64,000 bases of DNA from Acinetobacter baretiae (GCF_015627105.1 NZ_VTDM01000011.1:62001-126000); one strand, 5' to 3'; shown: positions 8,431-17,174, numbered from the stretch's first letter. Numbers and translations: made by a program. Notes: generated by a model not told the origin, from the letters alone.

Positions 8431-9357
8431 ATGTCTAAAATTATAGATATTCAACAAGAAAGTTTAATAAATTATCAAAGCTTGTATTTAAAAACTTGTT
8501 TTAATCTCCCGAATTACAATTTAAATATTTTTGAACCCTCAGATGGTCAAGGTTATACAGAAATTTATGATTTTGATCGCTTATGTATTAGCAAAGGAAA
8601 ATATTGGTTAAATCATCCTAAAGAAATTAAAGAGAATAAAGAAAGGTTTTCTTTGAGTTTAACCATTTTACTCTCTGGAACACAGCAAATAATAGATCAT
8701 CTAACAAATCAAACATATACTTTTGACTCCCCTACTTTAATTCTAAAAAGAGGAACACTTGATTTACAAACTATATATGCACAAGAAAAAAAACAGATAT
8801 CTTTCATTACTTTATATTTTAACAAAAGTCTACTTACCTTGTTAGAACCTTCACAATCAGCTAATCCGCTGATTTGTTTTTTTATGGATCATGATAATTC
8901 CAAAATTAAAACTCTAGATATTCCGCAAAGAGAAATATTTCACCATGCTCAGTATTTGCTGAACCTTCCTACAGCAGAAACGATGTTAGATTTATTATAT
9001 CTTGAAGGAGCAACTTTAGAACTCATCAGTCTATTATTAAAAAAGAATCAGCAAGAATGTAAAATATCTTTGCCCATAAAAAAGGCAATTCATATATTAG
9101 AAAATGAATTTGAAGAAAAGATTACTATTCGTTATTTATCAAAACAAGTGGGCATGAACGAGTGTTATTTAAAACGAATTTTCAAAGAAACAACAGGTTA
9201 TACCATTGGTAATTATTTATTAAATATACGTATGAAATATGCTCAAACTCTTCTCAAAGAAGGTTTCTCTATTGAGAATGTGACGAGTAAAATTGGTTAT
9301 TGTAGCTCTCAACATTTCAAACGTATTTATGAGCAATATTATGGCTATCAACCTTAA
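8431..9357 (+). CDS. AraC-family regulator, PchR/YbtA-like
   Basis: A 308-residue regulator with an N-terminal sensing part and a C-terminal double helix-turn-helix. The first HTH is ITIRYLSKQVGMNECYLKR and the second is about FSIENVTSKIGYCSSQHFKR. PchR-type regulators sense a siderophore and activate the matching outer-membrane receptor genes. The Fur-like promoter and the neighbouring receptor with an FptX-type permease remnant support that reading. The protein stops at YYGYQP, slightly earlier than most AraC proteins, which usually extend about ten residues past this point; a terminator follows directly. Whether it still controls the receptor at 10.6-12.8 kb is not visible. Confidence 0.8.
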   Translation: MSKIIDIQQESLINYQSLYLKTCFNLPNYNLNIFEPSDGQGYTEIYDFDRLCISKGKYWLNHPKEIKENKERFSLSLTILLSGTQQIIDHLTNQTYTFDSPTLILKRGTLDLQTIYAQEKKQISFITLYFNKSLLTLLEPSQSANPLICFFMDHDNSKIKTLDIPQREIFHHAQYLLNLPTAETMLDLLYLEGATLELISLLLKKNQQECKISLPIKKAIHILENEFEEKITIRYLSKQVGMNECYLKRIFKETTGYTIGNYLLNIRMKYAQTLLKEGFSIENVTSKIGYCSSQHFKRIYEQYYGYQP

Positions 9358-9365
9358 GTTGATTT

Positions 9366-9397
9366 AAAAAGATACGTGATATACAAAGTATCTTTTT
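9366..9397 (+). terminator. Rho-independent terminator after the AraC gene
   Basis: AAAAAGATAC (9366-9375) pairs with GTATCTTTTT (9388-9397) across a 12-base loop. The T-run in the 3' arm makes it a terminator for the + strand gene, and its symmetry could serve the other strand too. Confidence 0.7.
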
Positions 9398-9442
9398 AGT
9401 TTAAATCAGATTCTATTAACTATATGCATCTGCTGATTTTTT

Positions 9443-10119
9443 CTATAGCTTTGTATTATCATCGCAATTGCAGCTATACACATTCCTGTCGCTCATATTT
9501 TCCAAATGATGACAATTGTATTTTCCTGAAGTCAGTGTTAGATCGACAATCTCACCTAAGTGCTTGCTAATAATATGTAAATTGAGTCCATAAAACCAAC
9601 CTGTACTACTTTTCCTTTTTTCTGCTAAACCTTTAAAAACACGATGTCTTTGGATTCTTATATTGTGGCAGACCGTGATTTTTGTCGAATCAATGATGCT
9701 AATTCCTATATCTTGATCCTTCACTTGATGAAAGAATGTCGTCATGGTTTGTGAACCACTTGGTATAATTTCAATAAAACGATTGTAGCTGACCAGTTGG
9801 TGAAATGCCGTTTTCAAGAAAGAATAGACCATATGGCAATAAAAACACTTAAAGAATCGAAAACCTGATTTGTGAAATAAAATAATGATGGTCATGGCTT
9901 CAGATAGACTTAACGCTGACTTCCACTGTCGCGCTTTGAATCTGAAATGAGGGATTTTTCTAATTCTGCGTTAAATTTTTGCAAAAATCATCCAAAGGAC
10001 AAAATAGTTCGGTAATATAGTCCATAAGAAGCCTTGTCTTTATTTATTTTTGTCTTTACAACCAATACGTTATACAGTCTAAGGCTTTTTTCTACCTATT
10101 TTTCACATCGAACTCAGGT
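9443..10119 (-). mobile_element. IS982-family element remnant with decayed transposase
   Basis: On the minus strand the reading starts at an ATG at 10025 with YITELFC and DDFCKNL, typical of IS982 transposase N-termini. It then meets a stop, shifts frame near 9900, and continues as AMTIIILFHKSGFRFFKCF. Next come IDSTKITVCHNIRI and KSSTGWFYGLNLHII, which hold the DDE-domain signatures, and the sequence loses similarity after LTLTSG at about 9530. The element is therefore frameshifted, with nonsense codons and a missing C-terminus. Its right end lies near ACCTGAGTTCG (minus strand, about 10109-10119), where the siderophore-permease pseudogene is cut. No matching inverted repeat is visible at the left. 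Confidence 0.75.
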
Positions 10120-10594
10120 TAAGTAATAAGCCACCGCCAATAATATTACCTATTAAATTACTTGAATATTGAATGCTGTTTACAAATTACCTTTCAGAGA
10201 CGATAAGTATTTTGCATGCTAATGCATCAATGGCAATATCTTGTACACTTCTAAAAAAAGAATAAAGAAAGATGGTGACTAAAATAATTGAAAAATCACG
10301 TTGGATATTTAAAAAACTGCAGATCAATAATAAAATTGTCATCAATGATTGAGCAACAAACAACCAAGACCGATATTGGCCTTGGAAGAAAAGACGAAAA
10401 GTATCTACAAAAGGTGCGTATAAAACTTTTCCTAACAGTGGCAGTGCAACTCAATGAATTAAAGCCAACTTATCTAATGCAACACCACTTTCTCTTAAAA
10501 TCGCAAATGCTGCTGACATGATAAAAGCAAGACCTACATACTGTGTGATATAAACACTCACTAACAGTGGCCATGGTTTTGATTTATGATTCAT
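10120..10594 (-). pseudogene. Truncated RhtX/FptX (AmpG-like MFS) siderophore permease pseudogene
   Basis: Read from an ATG at 10594, the frame gives MNHKSKPWPLLVSVYITQYV, then VLYAPFVDTFR, SFFRSVQDIAIDALA and SSNLIGNIIGGGLL. The DIAIDA motif and helix pattern are those of AmpG/RhtX/FptX-type inner-membrane transporters. The frame is continuous but has TGA at codon 48 (10451-10453) and TAA at codon 136 (10187-10189). The coding sense is lost at the IS982 end near 10119, so only the N-terminal third remains. It starts 16 bases after the TonB receptor stop on the same strand, the normal position for the permease that takes the siderophore across the inner membrane. The loss should disable that route. 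Confidence 0.8.
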
Positions 10595-10610
10595 GTGCAA
10601 GCAGCCTAAA

Positions 10611-12764
10611 TCAAAAATCAAATGACATAGAGAGCTTCACTGTACGAGGTGAACCTGCAGCTACATAATAACCAGCATATACGCCAGCCCAATAGTCTTT
10701 ATTCATTACATTTTCAACACTGCCAATAAACGTTGTTTTATGCCCTGCAATTGATGTGGCATAACGACCACCTAAATCCCAACGAAACCAACTTGGAATC
10801 TCTTTTGTATTTGCTGCATTAACATACTGCTTAGCTGTGTAAATAGTATTGGTTGTGAGTGTTAGGCCTTGTAGCTGAGGAACATCCCACTCCAAAGCAA
10901 GATTAGATAACCAATGTGGAGCACCATAAGCTGTATAGCCATTCAATGCACCTGATGCAGTCTTTGTTGTTACAGCATCAAGGTAAGTCACCCCACCCAA
11001 TACCCGTACATCTTTAGTGATATTACCTGCTGTTGTCCATTCAACACCACGGTTACGTTGTTCACCATCATCGTTATATCTATTACTTGATGCATCATAA
11101 ATTAAGCTTGGTTTTTGAATTTGATAAACACTTAAAGTATTTCTAAAAGTGTTATTTTCCCATTTTGCACCTAATTCAAATTGTTTTGATTTATAAGGTG
11201 CGAAAACTTGCCCATAGTTTGCAGCAGTAATTGCAGTAACTTGACCACCTTCACTTAAGCCTTCAATATAGTTACCATAGAAAGAGAACGAGTTGTCCCA
11301 CGGTTTCACAATAAATCCAACTGCTGGCGTAACCGCACTTTTATTATAAGAAGATTGACCTGTAATTGCTGTTTCTGAAGTCGTCCAGCTATGTACTTTC
11401 ACACTTTGAAAACGTGCACCTAACATTAATTGATACTTGCCATCGAGGTAAGATAAATTATCTGCAAGCGCAACACTTGATAATCTGGTTTCTTTTGTTC
11501 TCGGTACAAAATTTGGGTCACGTGCAAATAAAGTATTTTCTACAGGCGAGTAAATATTAGATTGCCAAGTCAACGATCTATAGCCAGTATCTGTGTCTTG
11601 TTTAATAGTATTACCACTTAAGACAACCTGATGATCAATAACACCTGTTGTAAATTTGCCACGCAAACCAAGCTCTGCTGAGCCTGTATGCGTAATATTA
11701 GTAATATTACGACCATTTGCAGTGCAATTGCCACTATTCACACTAATCACACATAAAGCATTATTTGCAATTGCACCATGTGACTCTTGCTCTTTAAAAC
11801 CACCACTTACATAACCTGTCCAATTAGGTAAAAAATCATATTCTGCATGTCCAATAACAGCTTTTGTTTCACTCGTTGCATATGCCCCCTTCATAATATT
11901 GGTTGATGCTTTTGGAGTTGTCAGAATACTTGGTGTTGTGAAAAAAGCCATTAATGGCATACCATTTTTATACTTTTCTTTAATATAGTATGCGTCTAAA
12001 GATGTTCTTAACTTATCACCACGGTAATCTAAAGCGATAGAACCGAGTGTTCTATTTTCTTTTTGATTATCAAGAACTGTTTCTCCGCCCCCTTTTAAAG
12101 CATTTACACGTACACCAAATTTATTATTTTCACCAAATCGACGCCCTACATCTAAATGTCCATTAAAATTAGAATCAGATGTATAACTTGTAGTTAATCG
12201 TGTCAATGGCTCATCCGCTGCACGCTTAGGTACTAAGTTAATTGCACCACCAACACTACTACCCAATGACATCCCATAAAGCATTGCACTTGTACCACGT
12301 AAAACATCTACACGCTCTAAAAACTCTGTTGGAGCACGGTTATGTGGACTCAAACCATATAAGCCGTTCCATGCAAATTCTTCAGATGTCACATTAAAAC
12401 CGCGAATATTGAAGTATTCACCTAAACTATTTCCACTAAAATAATTTCGTACAGAAGGTTCATTGGCCAATGCTTCTGCAACAGTTTTTGCTTGGTGATC
12501 TTCTATATATTTTGATGTATAGCTTGCTGTACTAAAGGGGGTATTTAGCGCATCTTTATCCCCTAAAATACCAACTTGGCTGTTACGACTCACTTGTCCT
12601 GCTGAAATTGTATTTTGATTTATCTTTGATGATTTAACATTAATGATCGGTAAAACTTGATTATTATCAGAATCTTCTGTTGATGCATATGTTGCTTGAG
12701 ACAGCATGATGCATGCAACACTTATCCCCAAAATAGAATATTTGAGATTTAGTGCGTTATTCAT
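10611..12764 (-). CDS. TonB-dependent siderophore receptor
   Basis: A 717-residue outer-membrane receptor. Residues 1-28 are a signal peptide ending at ATYAS. The plug domain includes VAEALANEPSVRNYF, FNIRGFNV, FLERVDVLRGTSAMLYG and GGAINLVPKR. The barrel runs to the end and finishes on the aromatic residue of KLSMSFDF, needed for BAM insertion. The plug pattern fits hydroxamate/catecholate receptors of the FhuE/FpvA/FptA group; the ligand is not readable. A Fur-box-like site lies 47-61 bases upstream of the start. The gene directly downstream, a permease, is a pseudogene, so imported siderophore would need another inner-membrane path or periplasmic reduction. Confidence 0.9.
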   Translation of the reverse strand: MNNALNLKYSILGISVACIMLSQATYASTEDSDNNQVLPIINVKSSKINQNTISAGQVSRNSQVGILGDKDALNTPFSTASYTSKYIEDHQAKTVAEALANEPSVRNYFSGNSLGEYFNIRGFNVTSEEFAWNGLYGLSPHNRAPTEFLERVDVLRGTSAMLYGMSLGSSVGGAINLVPKRAADEPLTRLTTSYTSDSNFNGHLDVGRRFGENNKFGVRVNALKGGGETVLDNQKENRTLGSIALDYRGDKLRTSLDAYYIKEKYKNGMPLMAFFTTPSILTTPKASTNIMKGAYATSETKAVIGHAEYDFLPNWTGYVSGGFKEQESHGAIANNALCVISVNSGNCTANGRNITNITHTGSAELGLRGKFTTGVIDHQVVLSGNTIKQDTDTGYRSLTWQSNIYSPVENTLFARDPNFVPRTKETRLSSVALADNLSYLDGKYQLMLGARFQSVKVHSWTTSETAITGQSSYNKSAVTPAVGFIVKPWDNSFSFYGNYIEGLSEGGQVTAITAANYGQVFAPYKSKQFELGAKWENNTFRNTLSVYQIQKPSLIYDASSNRYNDDGEQRNRGVEWTTAGNITKDVRVLGGVTYLDAVTTKTASGALNGYTAYGAPHWLSNLALEWDVPQLQGLTLTTNTIYTAKQYVNAANTKEIPSWFRWDLGGRYATSIAGHKTTFIGSVENVMNKDYWAGVYAGYYVAAGSPRTVKLSMSFDF

Positions 12765-12810
12765 TGTCGAACCTTGTATTTATTACAGCGTAAATTTACA
12801 TAAGTTTACT

Positions 12811-12825
12811 GATTATCATTATCAA
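12811..12825. promoter_or_regulatory. Fur-box-like site upstream of the TonB receptor
   Basis: Reading the minus strand, TTGATAATGATAATC matches 13 bases of the GATAATGATAATC Fur core. It lies 47-61 bases upstream of the receptor ATG. Confidence 0.75.
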
Positions 12826-12830
12826 CTTAC

Positions 12831-13016
12831 AGAATGAATTGGAAGAAATTTAAAACAATTGGTAAAGTTATTGAGTTTATTAGATTTAATAAATTTCAAG
12901 TGAAATTAATTATTATTTCGCAGATTCAACAACCAAAGGTAATGATGTTAAGAGTAGTTAAAAAAGTTAGAGTGTATTAACTTCATTCTGAAGTTTTCAA
13001 CTTGTAATTGGAACAG
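12831..13016. other. Intergenic, no gene seen
   Basis: An AT-rich stretch between the receptor promoter and the IS30 remnant. Neither strand gives a recognisable reading frame. It is probably decayed insertion-sequence flank. Confidence 0.5.
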
Positions 13017-13130
13017 GTAGATATTCAAGTCATTGAGAATGCTTTAAACAACCGTCCTAGAAAGAGTTTAAGTTGGCAAGCTCAAAATAACGTTATGGCT
13101 GGTTTTTATACCGTTGCACTTGTTACTTGA
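13017..13130 (+). pseudogene. IS30-family transposase C-terminal fragment
   Basis: Thirty-eight codons read VDIQVIENALNNRPRKSLSW and end at VALVT with a TGA at 13128. The NNRPRK block followed by a short hydrophobic end is the C-terminus of IS30-type DDE transposases. No upstream part of the transposase is present, so this is a leftover of a deleted insertion sequence. The 218 bases after it up to the next gene are AT-rich with no recognisable feature other than a good ribosome site (AAGAGGT) at about 13333. Confidence 0.7.
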
Positions 13131-13348
13131 ATCCGCCATTTTAATATCCTTCAAAATAATTAAAATCATACCCCCTTTCAAAACATCACTAAAAATAAAT
13201 ACACCCTATCTGATTTAATTATAAACATATGAAAAATATAAAAAAATAAATTAAAAAAAATACTAAGCAATCTATTTTTTATGATTTCATCGAAAAAAAT
13301 ATTAGATGTAATCTCTTAGATATAAAAAATGATAAGAGGTAAATCTGA

Positions 13349-14392
13349 ATGTACGATAAAAATAAACTTCCTATTTTAGATCTTCGGCAATTTTACAACG
13401 TCAAAGAAAGGCATATTTTTTTAAAAGAATTGCAGTATTTAGCTCGTCATATTGGTTTTTTTTATTTAGTTGGACATGGCTTAGATAAAAACAGAATAAA
13501 ACAAATCAAAGAATATGCCGCATTATTTTTTTCATTACCACAACAAGACAAAGAATCTATTTCTATTGAAAACTCACCTCATTTTCGTGGTTATACACAT
13601 CTCAATGGAGAACATACCCAAAACACACCAGATGCAAGAGAACAAATTGATATTGGAACAGAACTCGAAGCAATTCCTCTAACATCAACAAATCCTATTT
13701 GGACTAGATTACAAGGCCCCAATCAATGGCCAAAAGATTGGCCAGATTTTCAAAAGGTGGTGCAATCTTGGCTCTTTGATACAAAAAAAATATCAATAGA
13801 TTTAATTCATGCATTTTTACTGGCATTAGGTGTTAAAGAAAATGTGTTAGATCCATTTATTTTGAACCAACCCAATGAATCATTAAAATTAATCCATTAT
13901 CCAAAAACAGATTCAACATTAAGTGTTCAAGGCGTTGGTGCTCATAAAGACACCAATATTTTAACACTCCTCTTACAAGATGAAGTTGGGGGATTACAAG
14001 TTCTGTCTAAAAACACATGGATTGATGTTCCTTATATTGAAGATGCTTTTGTAGTCAATATTGGGGAAACATTGGAGCTGGCTACAAATGGTTACTTGGT
14101 TGCAAACACACACCGTGTCGTATCGCCCAAAAATACGGACCGTTATTCAATTGCCTATTTTATTTCCCCAAACCTCTTTGCTGGTGATTTACCTATTCTT
14201 GACTTACCTCACACACTCAAACAATTAGCCACAGGGCCCACAACAGACCCAAACAATCCACTCCTTAGAAATATTGCTGAAAATAACATGAAGAGTAAAT
14301 TCAGATCGCATTTGAATGTCACTCAAAAATTTTATCCAGATATCTATAAACATTTAAAGAAAAAACATGGTGATTTATATGAAAAAAACTAA
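13349..14392 (+). CDS. Isopenicillin-N-synthase-like Fe(II)/2-oxoglutarate oxygenase
   Basis: A 347-residue protein with the DIOX_N region (PILDLRQFY to about 120), including GFFYLVGHG, and the 2OG-Fe(II) oxygenase core. Iron ligands are His199 and Asp201 (HKDTN) and His255 (THRVV). Arg265 and Ser267 (RYS) bind the 2-oxoglutarate carboxylate. All required residues are present, so it should be active, oxidising a small substrate with O2 and probably 2-oxoglutarate. The substrate is unknown. A ribosome site AAGAGGT precedes the ATG. It overlaps the next gene, a MetQ-like binding lipoprotein, by 14 bases, so the imported compound may be its substrate or product precursor. IPNS itself is unlikely because no peptide synthetase is nearby. 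Confidence 0.85.
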   Translation: MYDKNKLPILDLRQFYNVKERHIFLKELQYLARHIGFFYLVGHGLDKNRIKQIKEYAALFFSLPQQDKESISIENSPHFRGYTHLNGEHTQNTPDAREQIDIGTELEAIPLTSTNPIWTRLQGPNQWPKDWPDFQKVVQSWLFDTKKISIDLIHAFLLALGVKENVLDPFILNQPNESLKLIHYPKTDSTLSVQGVGAHKDTNILTLLLQDEVGGLQVLSKNTWIDVPYIEDAFVVNIGETLELATNGYLVANTHRVVSPKNTDRYSIAYFISPNLFAGDLPILDLPHTLKQLATGPTTDPNNPLLRNIAENNMKSKFRSHLNVTQKFYPDIYKHLKKKHGDLYEKN

Positions 14393-15236
14393 ATGGATTT
14401 TTGTTTTGGTGGTTGCTATCTGTTTAATCGCCAGTTGCTCAAACTACTTAAGTCAAAGCAAAGCAGTGGAAAATACCCATACACATGTCATTACTCTTGG
14501 CTCTATGGGAGCTGATGCTCAAATTTGGAAATATATTGCTCAGTCTGATCAAGCGAAGAAGTTGGGTCTCAACATTGATGTCAAAGAAATTAATGATGGT
14601 GTAGCGTTAAATCAAGCCACGTTAAATCAAGAGATTGATGTAAATGCATTTCAGTCTTGGGGATATCTAAAAGCCTTTAATGATATTAACCATCATTCAT
14701 TGGTTGCCATAGCAACAACATATTTAGAACCTATGGGACTTTACTCTCAAAAATATCGACACTTAAATGATTTACCTGATAAAGCAATTGTTGCGATTCC
14801 AAATGACACCGCCAACACAGCACGTGCATTACGATTACTTGAACACGCACACCTCATTACACTCTCTCAAAATTTTAATATCGTTCGAGGAAGCACAGCA
14901 GATATTATCAATAATCCAAAGCAATTGGTGTTTAAAACCATACAAGGTTCGACTATTCCACGTGTGATCGCAGAGGTCGATTTAGCTGCTATTGGCAATA
15001 CCATTGCTTTAGATAGTGGACTTAATGTATTGACACAATCTCTCATTCATGAAAATGTAAGCGATAAGACCGCACAAAATATAAATGTGTTAGTAACACG
15101 TAAAGATAAAATCAATGATGCAGACATTAAAAAATTAGGGCAATTGTATCATGAGCCTTTTGTTCAAACCTACATTGCAACACACTTTGCAGGAACAAAA
15201 GTTGATGTAAATCAGCCTGTCAATCATTTACCTTAG
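14379..15236 (+). CDS. MetQ/NlpA-family substrate-binding lipoprotein (orphan)
   Basis: The 285-residue protein starts at ATG 14379 (MKKTKWIF); a longer frame from 14367 is less likely. The signal ends in the lipobox IASC, so Cys is about residue 21. The mature part carries the NlpA/MetQ pattern: VNAFQSWGYLKAFND, PMGLYSQKYR and AIPNDTANTARALRLLE. MetQ binds methionine for the MetNI importer, but other NlpA proteins bind different small sulfur or amino compounds. No MetN or MetI gene is adjacent, so it either feeds a distant transporter or uses another one. It overlaps the oxygenase gene by 14 bases and is 15 bases before the NAD-binding gene, which points to one operon. Confidence 0.85.
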   Translation: MKKTKWIFVLVVAICLIASCSNYLSQSKAVENTHTHVITLGSMGADAQIWKYIAQSDQAKKLGLNIDVKEINDGVALNQATLNQEIDVNAFQSWGYLKAFNDINHHSLVAIATTYLEPMGLYSQKYRHLNDLPDKAIVAIPNDTANTARALRLLEHAHLITLSQNFNIVRGSTADIINNPKQLVFKTIQGSTIPRVIAEVDLAAIGNTIALDSGLNVLTQSLIHENVSDKTAQNINVLVTRKDKINDADIKKLGQLYHEPFVQTYIATHFAGTKVDVNQPVNHLP

Positions 15237-15251
15237 TATATTGGAGTGAAT

Positions 15252-15917
15252 ATGAGTCATGTATTTATTATTGGTGGATCGGGTCAAATTGCAAAAAAAA
15301 CCATTCAAAGATTACGTCAAAAAAATATATCTGTCAGTGCAATGTATCGCCATACCACTCAAAAAGCAGATCTTGAAGCTTTAGGTGCAGAGCCTGTGTT
15401 TGCAGATTTAACTCAATTAAGCCAACAAGAACTCAATGAAATATTACGAGTAAGCCAAGCACATACTGTTATTTTTACCGCAGGTGCAGGCGGTAAAGGG
15501 GGACAAGAAGCAACCAATTTGGTGGACGGTCAAGGGTTAGAAATGACGGTTACTGCAGGAGAACATGTAGGTATACAACGATTAATTCTTGTTTCTGCAT
15601 TTCCAGAGGCAGGACGCACAAAAAACTTAGGAGATAATTTTGAAAACTATATGAATGTCAAAAAAAAGACTGAATATTTTTTGACAAAAACAAAACTGAA
15701 TTGGATTATTCTCAGACCCGGTACATTGGTCGATGATGAAGGTACAGGTCAAATAGAAGCGGGGGTTGCTCTACCCTATGGCACCATATCAAGAGATGAT
15801 GTGGCACAAACACTTGTGAGTATTATTGAAGAACCTTTATTAAATCGTAAAATTATTGAAGTAGTACAGGGCTCACAAGATATTCAAAATGCCATTTCCG
15901 CACTGTTAGAATCATAA
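15252..15917 (+). CDS. NAD(P)H-binding Rossmann protein (atypical SDR)
   Basis: A 221-residue protein with an N-terminal nucleotide-binding loop GGSGQIA (about residues 9-15) and YRHTTQKADLEALGAEPVFAD. TVIFTAGAGG follows, as does the substrate-side region WIILRPGTLVDDEGTG. These mark the NAD(P)-binding NmrA/YwnB-like atypical SDR group, which often lacks a clear YxxxK pair. A GGAG site at 15243-15246 favours the ATG at 15252 over a GTG at 15246. It is last in a three-gene operon with an oxygenase and a MetQ-like lipoprotein and probably reduces or oxidises the product of that oxygenase. The reaction is not known. Confidence 0.75.
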   Translation: MSHVFIIGGSGQIAKKTIQRLRQKNISVSAMYRHTTQKADLEALGAEPVFADLTQLSQQELNEILRVSQAHTVIFTAGAGGKGGQEATNLVDGQGLEMTVTAGEHVGIQRLILVSAFPEAGRTKNLGDNFENYMNVKKKTEYFLTKTKLNWIILRPGTLVDDEGTGQIEAGVALPYGTISRDDVAQTLVSIIEEPLLNRKIIEVVQGSQDIQNAISALLES

Positions 15918-15926
15918 ACAAGTAAA

Positions 15927-15952
15927 AGCCAATGCATATTCATACATTGGCT
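15927..15952 (+). terminator. Weak hairpin after the oxygenase operon
   Basis: AGCCAATG (15927-15934) pairs with CATTGGCT (15945-15952) across a 10-base loop. No T-run follows, so termination is uncertain. Confidence 0.4.
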
Positions 15953-16181
15953 GATCATAAAATCAGTGCTTTACAGTAAATACACTCAATACCTATTTTT
16001 TTTATTTTAAAATCAATTTCCTGTGTATTTTATATTTACTTTTATAGTATCTATTTTTGTCACTCATGTTTACTTTTTAGGTAAAATTACTTGATTTGTT
16101 ATACAAGAGACTCGATGAAATCATATTCTTGAAAGAAGAACCGATCACACAAAGACCTGATTGTAACCTTGAAGTACAATG

Positions 16182-16513
16182 TCAGTTACTTAGGCTGCCA
16201 AAAATATAATCATTGGTTTTAGCTTGAGTATATGCCCAATCGGCAACACCATGCGAACGCGCTAAATCTGTTAAAAAACCAAGATAAAAAGGCACTGCTT
16301 GCTTCCAATATAATGTAATAAACTTCTTTGCAATATCTAAACAATCTAAGGTCAAAGATGCTCCTGTATCTTTTCCTTGTTTAATCGCCAAACGACTTAA
16401 ACTGATGAATAATGCAATTTATATGTTGAGGAAAAATGACCTATATGCAAAACTTTCTGAATATTTTTCAAAAAATTTAATTGCTGTTGTGGGTTAGGTG
16501 CTTGAATACACAT
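16182..16513 (-). pseudogene. Frameshifted remnant of a second HNH-endonuclease-type gene
   Basis: An ATG at 16513 reads MCIQAPNPQQQLNFLKNIQK, then HIGHFSSTYK, and soon meets a stop. In another frame the sequence continues as LAIKQGKDTGASLTLDCL and FITLYWKQAVPFYLG to a stop at 16182. This joined reading resembles the N-terminal helical region of HNH endonucleases I know in outline (G-F-xATYKFALL...IAEKFIEYYWRQA). No HNH domain follows, so it is a broken and truncated copy. Its ATG is just after the methyltransferase stop on the same strand, so the two once formed an operon. The family call is by memory of a pattern and moderately sure. Confidence 0.5.
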
Positions 16514-16516
16514 ACT

Positions 16517-17104
16517 TTATTGATTCTGTTTTCTAAAAATAATATTTAGCCATTTTTCATGTCGATCTGGGCGTTTATCTTGGGTAATCCACTGTTGTAA
16601 GACCTCTACATTTAAAGGCTGTATTAACATATGTAATTGCTGTTCATTTAAATCTGTAAATACTCGTCCGTCTTTTTTACGATCTGTCGTGCCATATTTA
16701 AAAGACATATAACACACGGCATGTGGCTTTAGTGCAGTCAGTATACGATACAATACATTGGGCAATTTTTGTCTGTCACAATGCAATAGTGACGCACATG
16801 CCCAAATACCATCATATCTATTTTGAACAACCAAATCATAAAAACTATGTTGTTTAACACAAATGCCTGACAGTTCAGTGGCTTTTGTCACAAGTGCATA
16901 GGATGCATCTATGGCTTCAACACGGTACCCTTTATTTTTAAATGCTAATATGTCACGCCCAGAACCACAACCTACATCTAAAATTAAATCCCCCTTGTTC
17001 AGATGCTGTAAAAATGGTGCGTACAAACTTTCCATGTCTATGTCATAAGTCGCATCAAAAAATGATTGTGCTTTTTGGTTATAGTAATCCGAGGTATCAG
17101 TCAT
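16517..17104 (-). CDS. Class I SAM-dependent methyltransferase
   Basis: A 195-residue protein with the class I motif LILDVGCGSGRD at about residues 39-50 and the acidic end of strand 2 (VEAIDASYA) that binds the SAM ribose. The later region MSFKYGTTDRKKDGRVFTDL fits the TehB/UbiE-like small-molecule methyltransferases. The acceptor substrate is unknown. It starts 70 bases after the MmgE/PrpD gene, on the same strand, so it may belong to that catabolic operon; but a broken HNH gene starts 3 bases after its stop, pointing instead to an old methyltransferase-nuclease pair. Its own promoter cannot be seen clearly. Confidence 0.8.
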   Translation of the reverse strand: MTDTSDYYNQKAQSFFDATYDIDMESLYAPFLQHLNKGDLILDVGCGSGRDILAFKNKGYRVEAIDASYALVTKATELSGICVKQHSFYDLVVQNRYDGIWACASLLHCDRQKLPNVLYRILTALKPHAVCYMSFKYGTTDRKKDGRVFTDLNEQQLHMLIQPLNVEVLQQWITQDKRPDRHEKWLNIIFRKQNQ

Positions 17105-17174
17105 TGTTTAAATTATTACTCAGGTTAAATATTGACATGATCTTTGCGATATCCTTTTGAAAGCATCATGTGAT

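Noticed and set aside
9443-9895. A 150-codon frame as an intact gene
   Set aside because: It is an internal piece of an IS982 transposase that lacks the N- and C-terminal parts in frame.
10288-10521. A 77-codon + strand frame
   Set aside because: It lies opposite the permease pseudogene, whose minus-strand reading has clear transporter motifs; the + reading looks like nothing known.
13349-14392. True isopenicillin N synthase or antibiotic cluster
   Set aside because: No peptide synthetase or acyltransferase nearby; the iron and 2-oxoglutarate residues (RYS) suit the wider 2OG-oxygenase family.
1-16513. Prophage or complete integrative element
   Set aside because: No integrase, portal, capsid or relaxase gene and no second tRNA-end repeat was seen.
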